In this document: piece after piece, positions 56,779 to 64,000 of the stretch | Layout of the letters: each line of letters starts with the position of its first letter | How positions within the stretch are numbered: position 1 is the first letter of the stretch | From: Metaphire vulgaris | Lineage: Eukaryota > Annelida > Clitellata > Crassiclitellata > Megascolecidae | Assembly (NCBI GenBank): GCA_018105865.1 | Contig: CM030852.1 | Location: 11,187,145-11,251,144 of the forward strand | Reading direction: 5' to 3' | DNA: 64,000 bases | Translations under genes and position numbers: made by a program | The notes under the pieces: model-generated | Seen by the model: the letters and a program-made list of their open reading frames with translations, nothing else | What the model was told of the DNA's origin: nothing | Database searches by the model: none

Positions 56779-57010
56779 GTTTTCGTTGGCGTTGGCTGTA
56801 AAACGAGGTTTAGAAAATCAATATTATAATACAATATTGTCGTTTCCAAGAGATTTGTCGACAGACCACTATAGGCCTACAATAGACGTCGCGTGAGAAG
56901 CGATATGAATATTTTATTGAATGAGTGAACTGGCCTACAGATTCTCAGAATAGTCTGAACCCTTTGAGCCAGTAGCACGCTTTTGTGACCTGTTTGAGCG
57001 CCATATTATA

Positions 57011-57780
57011 TATATTTTTTTATTATGCCCTCGGTACTTAGTTCCCGAGGGACTTATTACAAAAAAGTGTCCGGAGACAGAAAAATACATACTCTTCAGC
57101 TCTCGTCTTGACCCGGATCAGAAGCAGAGAAAGTCCCTTGGAAGGCGATCGCATTAAAGCGTTGTAACGTCATGGAAATGCGTTGGAGCAAAAAACTTCT
57201 CTCCCTTGTGTCTCCGGAAAGAACGGAAAGATGACGACCCAACTCTTTTATGAAAGTGAGTGCGTCGTGACTGATAGGACCAAGAGTCTCGAAGGCCAAT
57301 GGCAAGAAGAAATAGTCGGCCGACAATTCAGTGTACTTGGCGACTTTCCTGACTGATGCTGCTTCAGCAGCAGCTCCTGTAGAGAGAGACGTCAATGGCA
57401 GATGAGTGGCAGCGACTGTGTCTGCCACTGTGACGTCCCACACCAGGCAGCGGCCGGCTTGCCACGGGATCATGGTCATGCCGTCCGGTCTCTTTCCATC
57501 GGATCTGAGAAGACCGGGCGGTTCCTTGACCGATGGTATGCCAGCTCGCACCAGGGCCCGGTAGACTACGCCATTGAGCATGGAATGACGTGCAAGGCGG
57601 CCTGGTCCGAGTTTGCAGGAGAGTCCATGGGACCCATTCTCCTGGACCTGCTCGCCACAGGGACAGAGATGCCGCTCACAGATAAAAGCGCCAAGACGGA
57701 GACCCACTGCAACTCTAGTTGTCTCATCATCTAAGCGCAGACCGCAAGAGCTGATGGGCAGCGCATGAAGCCAGTCGCTT
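57011..57780 (-). pseudogene. non-LTR retrotransposon C-terminus with restriction-like endonuclease
   Basis: The frame 57096-57707 (-) gives about 203 residues: CPCGEQVQENGSHGLSC (zinc-knuckle-like CxC..H..C), ARHSMLNGVVYRAL, EPPGL, KRPDGMTMIPW, LVWDVTVADT, and a conserved SFLLQRISMTLQR tail. The order (cysteine knuckle, RH, E, RPD, D-T) fits the restriction-like endonuclease of R2/R4-type LINEs. The RT is missing (5'-truncated). The 3' UTR ends in a hairpin (CCCTCGG and CCGAGGG, 57028-57051) and an A-run. It inserted in the TA microsatellite flanking M3. Confidence 0.65.
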
Positions 57781-57917
57781 ATATATATAATATATATAAT
57801 ATATATCGCTTATATATATATATATATCCAGCTATAAAAATAACAATATTGTATTATGGCGAATCGGGCCTTATGTACTATTTTCCCAAGACAGCTGACG
57901 CCCGGCTGCTACACAGG

Positions 57918-58335
57918 ATTCTTCTTCTTCTTAGATGGCATGCATTTCTGCGTCTGCGACCATGGACTTCCACTTTTCTTTATCTCTGGTATCCCTCAGG
58001 AGTTCGATGCTGTTGTCTATCTCCAGTTCCTAACTTAGTTTGTCTGTGTATTTTGCTCTTTGTTTTCCTCTTGATCTTTTACCCTCCACCATGCTTGTAA
58101 CTGCCAAGTTCCCGAGTCCCTCTTTCCGCATCAAGTGCCCCAAAAATTCTATCTCTCTTAGCTTGATGGTAGTTATCAGTGTTTGTTTCTCTTCCATCAT
58201 CTGTAAAATTTCTCTATTGGTTCTTTTATCCGTCCACGGAACTTTTAGCATTCTTCTATAGAACCATATTTCTGCAGCTTCCAGCTTATTTTTCATAACT
58301 TTTTGATATGGTTCAAGTCTCTGCTCCATAAATCA
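57918..58335 (-). pseudogene. LINE RT C-terminal fragment
   Basis: The minus strand reads KNKLEAAEIWFYRRMLKVPW, TNREILQMM, FLGHLMRKEGL, EGKRSRGKQR, and in another frame the EKWKSMVADAEMHA end. This is the standard tail of RTE/Jockey-like endonuclease-RT proteins. It is 5'-truncated and frameshifted. Confidence 0.75.
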
Positions 58336-58379
58336 TGCACAGGATTAGATTTCTTAATTCAGGCGTGTCGGTGGTCAAC

Positions 58380-59046
58380 TCAGCTTTTTGGCTAAGGTTT
58401 TACTATTAGGTGGCTGATTCCTTCTCTCTATCCCTCTATTGGACCTTACTTCTTCTGCCCTAGGTACTACCTTGACTTCTCTTATCTCAGGTACTACCTC
58501 TACTTCTCTCAGGTACTATCTCGCTCTCTCAGGTACTTCTTTAATATCTCTCTCAGGTACTACCTCAATATATCTCTCAGGTACTTCCTCGTATATCTCT
58601 CAGGTACTACCTCAATATCTCTCCGGTACTACCTCAATAGTGGCCGATTCGGGTACTACCGGACCTTCTCAACGGGCACTTTCTCTCTCCTAACGTGCCA
58701 CGGTCTTATCTTTTGACGGGGCACAACCCTGCCCCTTGGGAACCTCTTTCACGGTGGATTGACACATCCATAGCGGAAATGTAGTACCCGTACGGTACAT
58801 CCACCCTAACTGGTACTCCAAGTCAAAGCTAAGTTTACAGGCCCTTTGCCCGTCTATGGGACCTCCATTTATAGGGCTCCCACACTACCTTAAAAGAGGT
58901 GTGCTAAACTGCAACTAACTATCGGGCTATAGCTCAATGACGCCTAACGCCACCTACTGAATATTCTACGCCCAACCTTCCTAGACTTTTACATCCATCT
59001 TAGGCAGTTATTATAACTAAGAGACCTTACTTATTATTGTTATTAA
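58380..59046 (+). repeat. unclassified repeat with GGTACTACCTC minisatellite
   Basis: 58460-58660 holds about ten copies of a CTCTCAGGTACTACCTCAAT-like unit. The upstream TTTTTGGCTAAGG resembles the block at 15841. Also present are unassigned sequences up to the Helitron at 59047. Confidence 0.55.
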
Positions 59047-59523
59047 CTAGAAAGATGATCGCTTCGCTCGCGCTCGCTTCGCTCGCAGTGCAGGATAATA
59101 CTAAAACCCAATCATTGAATTCATGCTGCTGAACAACGTTTCAATGACGTACATACATACGCTGCAAAGTACGCTTCGTCAAACGCTTCGCGTGGCCGTT
59201 CGCTTCGCGTGGCCGTTCGCTTCGCGTGGCCGCTCGCTTCGCGAGTTGTATGCCTACACACTATGACGCTGCAACGTACGCTTCGTCAAACGCTTCGCGT
59301 GGCCGTTCGCTTCGCGTGGCCGTTCGCTTCGCGTCGCATTTCGCTTCGCGAAGCCTAAGATTCCAGAACGACCAATCAGAACGCTCACCCAGCTAACCAA
59401 TCAGAACGCTTGAAGGTAACGAATGAGAACGTCACACAGCCAACCAATCAGAACGCTCACACAGCCAACCAATCAGAACGCTTGAAGGTAACAGACATAC
59501 GGAGCAAGGATCTTAATATTATA
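59047..59523 (-). mobile_element. Helitron-like element with CpG-rich minisatellite
   Basis: Ends CTAGAAAGATG (59047) and TATAATATTAAGATCC (about 59523, minus). Near-identical in plan to 16958-17431. Confidence 0.75.
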
Positions 59524-60891
59524 CAAAAAATGCTCGCTTCGCTCGCACTCGCTTCTCTCTTCGCTCGCAGTGCAGGCTCGCTTCGTTCGAGGCAACGAAT
59601 ATTCCAACAAACAAATTAAACATAAACTGCTTACACAAATCGGGCCTAAATGTGCTCTATAAAATTAGCCTTAAGCGAAGCGTAACCGCGTCTTTCTAAC
59701 GTTTATAACCGCTGAGATATAGGTGCTATACGAAGCTCCTATTCACCATTCGGCACTGCACAAACATGCATTTAATTTAACTAATAATCTATGAATAATT
59801 AATTCACCATTCGGCACTGCACAAAAATACCTCTAACTTAACTACCGTAATAATCGATGAATAATTAATGCGCTCTATAAAATTAGCTTTAAGCGAAGCG
59901 TAACTGCGTCTTTCTAACGTTTATAACCGCTGAGATATAGGTGCTATACGAAGCTCCTATTCACCATTCGGCGCTGCACAAACATGCATTTAATTTAACT
60001 AATAATCGATGAATAATTAATTCCTTTGCAAGAAACCCGGGGATAAAAATTTCAGGAATCGATAGAAACGTAAGGAATTATAAAAAGGGACCTTTAAAGT
60101 TTAAAGTACTAAACGGAACATTTGAAACTCATAATGCTAATCTATAGGGCATGACGTTGCACATTTGCGTCAGATTGCGGTAGATTTCCGTAGCTATGCA
60201 AAAATCTCATAATGTTAATCTATAGGGCATGACGTTGCACATTTGCGTCAAATTGCGGTAGATTTCAGGAGGGAAGGGGGGTATATTCCGGAGGCACACA
60301 GCCAAGCTCAACCAAAGGGATGGTGGGTTGGGAGATGGATGGGGAGAGGGGTGGAAGAGGGATGAGGAGAGGGGTGGAGGAAAGGGGTTGGGAGAGGGTT
60401 GGAGGGAAGGGGGTTGGGAAGAGGGGTGGAGGAAGGGGTTTGGGAGAGGATTTGGGGTTGGGAGGGGAGGAGAGAGGGTTTGGGGGGTGGGAGGGGGGAG
60501 GAAGGGGTTGGGAGAGGGAGGGGTGGAAAGAGGGTGGGGAGGGGAAGGAGTGGGGAGGGAGGGGGGTTTGTTTGAGAGAGAGAATGGGAGAGGGAAAGGA
60601 ACGGGGTTTGAGTGCAATTAAGACGCTTCGAACGCTCCGTTGATTAGAAAATAATAGACAATGGTTGTCAATGGCAACAGCCTCGTGCACAGCCCAGGAC
60701 AGAGGTTACGCAATTCGATTGTTACACAGTTTTGATTAAACAATAGACAATGGTTGTCAATGGCAACAGCCTCGTGCACAGCCCAGGACAGAGGTTACGC
60801 ATTCGACTTCGCAACGTCGATTGGTGACCAATCAGAACGCTTGAAGGTAACAGACAAACTGGACAAACAGAGCAAGAATCTTAATATTATA
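59524..60891 (-). mobile_element. Helitron-related composite segment
   Basis: Counterpart of 17432-18086 with an additional about 520-bp piece (59524-60045) that has its own GCTCGCTTCGCTCGC-like end and an internal duplication (about 59640-59780 against 59870-60010). A G-rich satellite lies at 60280-60610. Confidence 0.6.
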
Positions 60892-61029
60892 AATTTATTC
60901 ATTCTACTAACTATCTACCTTATCATCAGCGCCACCTAGAGACTACTAGAGAAACTACCTTCATACTTTATTATGGGATCTCATAAGACTCAGACTCATC
61001 TATCTTAGCTATTATCATAATTTCGTCAC

Positions 61030-61159
61030 AGTGTCAAGAGATGTGCGCTGCCAATTCAATAATAAGTCTCTGGATGGTATAAAGGTCCACATGTTATGGC
61101 GATATAGGCTTATAGTCAGGACGCTATTTAGACCTTGACCTTTCGGATATATATATATA
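61030..61159. repeat. resumed M3 flank (matches 45130-45255)
   Basis: The sequence GCCAATTCAATAATAAGTC and its surroundings correspond to the M2 flank. Everything from about 57862 to 61030 is therefore inserted DNA. Confidence 0.75.
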
Positions 61160-61768
61160 TATATAATATTAAAATCCTTATCTGTATGTCTCTCTGTCTG
61201 TTACCTTCAAGCGTTCTGATTGGTTGACTATTGGTAGACGGTTTAGACCGTTTAGTCCTTACGTCGCGATGCGTTGGTGGGCGAGCGTTGACTATTGGTA
61301 GACGGTTTAGACCGTTTAGTCCTTACGTCGCGATGCGTTGGTGGGCGAGCGTTGACTATTGGTAGACGGTTTAGTCCTTACTTCGCGATGCGTTGGTGGA
61401 CGATGTTCGAAGACGACGTTGCTATTGGTAACAATTGTTCGTAGAACCGGTTTAGTCGAGTCATTGCAGCGTCAGAGGGCTGGGCGTGCGACGACGTTGC
61501 TATTGGTAACAATTGTTCGCAGCCTGAGGTAGTTGCAACGTCCATTTTAACGTACACAAAAAATACGTGTACAGCGTCACAAATGGCCACAGTTGCGTGA
61601 TTTTAACGTACATAGGCCTAATTATTACGTGGCGCAGAGCTTGGCTAGGTGGCGATCATTGAAATGTTGTTCAGCATGAATTCAATGATTGGGTATTAGG
61701 TATAGGTATTGGATTAGTATTATCCTGCACTGCGAGCGAAGCGAGCGAGCGAAGCGAGCATCTTTCTA

Positions 61769-61769
<1 letters not shown>
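61160..61769 (+). mobile_element. non-autonomous Helitron-like element
   Basis: 5' ATAATATTAAAATCC within a TA run, 3' CATCTTTCTAG before a TA run. The 5' part contains an internal triplication (GACGGTTTAGACCGTTTAG units, 61215-61380). Confidence 0.75.
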
Positions 61770-61815
<46 letters not shown>

Positions 61816-62136
61816 CTTATATACATTCGAAATATTTTTCGACTTTACGGATGTAGCCTATGCCCGAAATATAGTAAAGTTCTTAAATATAAGCCTATAG
61901 GCTTTACATATTAAAATGAAATGCAATTAGTACTGTGTTTTTATTAAAATTCTTTGTTCGTGATTTAATATAATTTATTTATTCAAAAATGATAGAAGTC
62001 GAACCATTGTTGGACCTGGCGCAATTGCGCCAGTTGCATCATGGTTAATACGGTACTGTTCGTATGCAGACACATACGTGAGTTTCAGAGTCTAGTGAAG
62101 TATATTGTAAAATATATTGCTATTTTTACTAATAAA

Positions 62137-62422
62137 CAGGCCCGCCGGAACGAATTTTTTGGTCAAGGGGTACAGATTTGTTAGAAGTGAAATTTTCTTT
62201 CAAATCCTTGACAAGCAAAAAAGGTCAACGCTAGAATTTACCTTCAAAATAGCTTGACAAGCAAAAAAGGTCGCCTGTACACTCTGCACCCCTCTGCACC
62301 CCCTGTTTTTCAGGATTCAGGGGGTGCAGAGGGGGTGCAGACCATCCTCTTTCCAGGGGGTGTATTGCACCACCTGAATTTTTCCAGGGGGTGCAGCTGC
62401 ACCCCCACTTCGGCCGTACCTG
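62137..62422. mobile_element. hAT-like element
   Basis: Ends CAGGCCCGCCGGAACG and (inverted) CAGGTACGGCCGAAG, exact CTAATAAA duplication (62129-62136 and 62423-62430). Internal motif at about 62207 and 62250. Confidence 0.85.
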
Positions 62423-62787
62423 CTAATAAACTTACTGGCATCCTATGAACCTACTAACGACATCCTGAGTCTTTTATTTTGAGGGTTAGACGAGAAGAAG
62501 AAGAAGAAGAAGAAGAAGAAGAAAAAGAAGAAGGAGGAGGAGGAGGAGGAAAAGCGTAGATAACCCATTTACATGGAATAAATAAATCAGAAAGAAGAAA
62601 TAAAATTAGATACAAATATGAACAGATCCAAAATATAATAATGTCCATTTCCACAATGCTTTGCTTGATCAAAAGTGCATTGAAATTTCATACATTGACA
62701 TACTTTATTCACACATATTTGCCATTCTGAGGTGTTGTTAAACGCAAGAGAATAATCAGATGACCAGAATAGCTGCACCAATTTGAA

Positions 62788-63244
62788 TAGTACTGTTACG
62801 GTTAACCGAACCGAACCGAACCGAAACCGCGGTTTTGACCGTGCAAATTTGGACGGTTATTTTTCGTAGAGAATAGCAAATACAATGCATGATTATGCGC
62901 GACTTTGAGTCACATTCTCTTCTCATTTAATGCAATTGCCAATAATTGCTACATAAAAGTCAATCTAGGCCTACATAAAATTTAGGCTACATCACTTTCT
63001 CATAGGCAGTGCTGCTGACTTGTCATTTATATGACACAAAAAACGACGCTTTCTCTATTTTAACGCTTAAAAGCTGTAATAATGTGATTTTAAGTGGTTT
63101 AGGAGGTTAAGTAAGCCTGTGTGGAAACCACCTGTGCATCATAGTGATGTTCAAAAAACTGACCCGAACCGAAACCGCGGTTTTTCTGTTAAAACCGAAC
63201 CGAAACCGACCGAAATTGCACGAGGTGAAACCGTAACAGCTCTA
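62788..63244. mobile_element. hAT-like element with ACCGAA repeats
   Basis: Ends TAGTACTGTTACGGTT and (inverted) TAGAGCTGTTACGGTT, exact AATTTGAA duplication (62780-62787 and 63245-63252). The empty site is visible at about 50515. It contains a piece of the CR1 3' UTR (63080-63135). Confidence 0.85.
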
Positions 63245-63927
63245 AATTTGAACGCACAAAATAAATACAATAAATTTATGTTGACTACCTGAGTCCACGT
63301 GTTTAGGTTTGATATTTCAGCATGTTAAAACCGAACCGAAACCGACCGAAATTGCACGAGGTGAAACCGTAACAGCTCTAAATTTGAACGCACAAAATAA
63401 ATACAATAAATTTATGTTGACTACCTGAGTCCACGTGTTTAGCTTTGATATTTCAGCATGTTTAAGGCAACAGAATAGATTGTTTAATCATCTTCACGAG
63501 AGCAACAAAGTTAAGTCAGCACAATAAAACGCAAGTTTCACTGCCACGTAAACGTCCGTTTACACAATGTACCTATGCCTACTTAAATCCAATCATTACT
63601 ACTGTATTGTCCTCTAACACAGACGACCGCTAAAGCAGACGACTGTGAAATCAATGGCGACGAATACATGTAGTCTGTGAATATCTGGGTAAAACCTCCG
63701 ACAGTTTCTGATATCATGTACTCCGTTTGCATATTCAACAGCTTTCTTTTGTTATTCGTCGATCAAGGCAGGTGGACCTTGCTTCTCAAACTTCCTTCAT
63801 CCTGTCTATCGAGATTCTATCACACACGCCCGTAAAACCAAACTCTTTGATATGCACAGTTTCTCAAATTCCAAGAGTGTGGGAAACCAGTGAAAGTCAG
63901 ACATCGCTTAATGACGGGCTGTTTTGA

Positions 63928-63930
<3 letters not shown>

Positions 63931-64000
<70 letters not shown>
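63931..64000. repeat. (AAT)n microsatellite at window end
   Basis: Pure trinucleotide run continuing to the edge. Confidence 0.95.

Larger units (their letters stand above)
62050..63720. repeat. low-copy unit, copy 3
   Basis: Homologous to 47230-48357 and 49520-50930; carries two hAT insertions of its own. The stretch 63263-63325 and 63388-63450 is a direct duplication. Confidence 0.75.

Noticed and set aside
1..64000. tRNA, rRNA or bacterial-type operons
   Set aside because: No cloverleaf with intact A and B boxes or rRNA core was recognised by eye; a tRNAscan-SE run would decide on tRNAs.

Overview
The window is animal nuclear DNA, AT-rich (by eye under 40% GC) and heavily colonised by transposons. 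It has spliced genes with GT/AG junctions, long di-, tri- and tetranucleotide microsatellites, non-LTR retrotransposons (CR1-, RTE-, L2-like and one with a restriction-like endonuclease tail), Helitrons, and a swarm of short hAT-type elements with 8-bp target duplications. Bacterial-style operons, rRNA and tRNA are absent. The gene families (expanded intronless Mab-21/cGAS-like proteins, F-type-lectin-fold plus PAN secreted proteins, NHL-like beta-propellers) suggest a marine invertebrate. The phylum cannot be fixed from the sequence; an unusual excess of the palindrome TAGGCCTA may help.

Layout. 1-3.4 kb: a GC-rich block of unclear origin, an AGT microsatellite split by a hAT element, and two more hAT elements. 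3.4-5.5 kb (+): Mab-21-domain gene M1, frameshifted once. 5.9-7.1 kb: relics of three kinds of mobile element. 7.5-9.2 kb (+): two beta-propeller exons in the 'wrong' order. 9.2-10.0 kb: a decayed dispersed coding repeat. 11.3-13.1 kb (+): a CR1 element broken by a microsatellite and a nested hAT. 14.1-37.0 kb (-): a tandem array of secreted lectin-like genes, each with four exons (46-bp signal exon, two F5/8C or F-type-lectin exons, one PAN/apple exon). Copy A is broken by a hAT inside exon 3; B (24.9-27.9) and C (33.0-37.0) look intact; two orphan signal exons lie between them. Copy A's last intron and the spacer between A and B are filled with Helitrons, including one with a coding remnant. 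37-42 kb: repeats and a second decayed coding relic. 42.6-44.7 kb (-): Mab-21 gene M2, frameshifted at an A14 run. 45-54 kb: duplicated low-copy units with hAT insertions and matching empty sites. 54.8-56.8 kb (-): Mab-21 gene M3, intact, 672 aa. 57-61.8 kb: nested LINE and Helitron insertions inside the duplicated flank. 61.8-64 kb: a third copy of the low-copy unit with two hAT insertions.

The host genes fit an innate-recognition theme. Mab-21/cGAS-like nucleotidyltransferases are candidate intracellular sensors, and the small secreted F5/8C-PAN proteins are candidate soluble carbohydrate or pattern binders. Both families expand by local duplication here. That shared role is inference from family membership.

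The most interesting unexplained signal is a short internal motif (about ATGACCTTTTTTGCTTGTCA) found one to three times in at least nine hAT-like elements whose terminal inverted repeats otherwise differ. It could mean that one transposase mobilises many unrelated-looking families.
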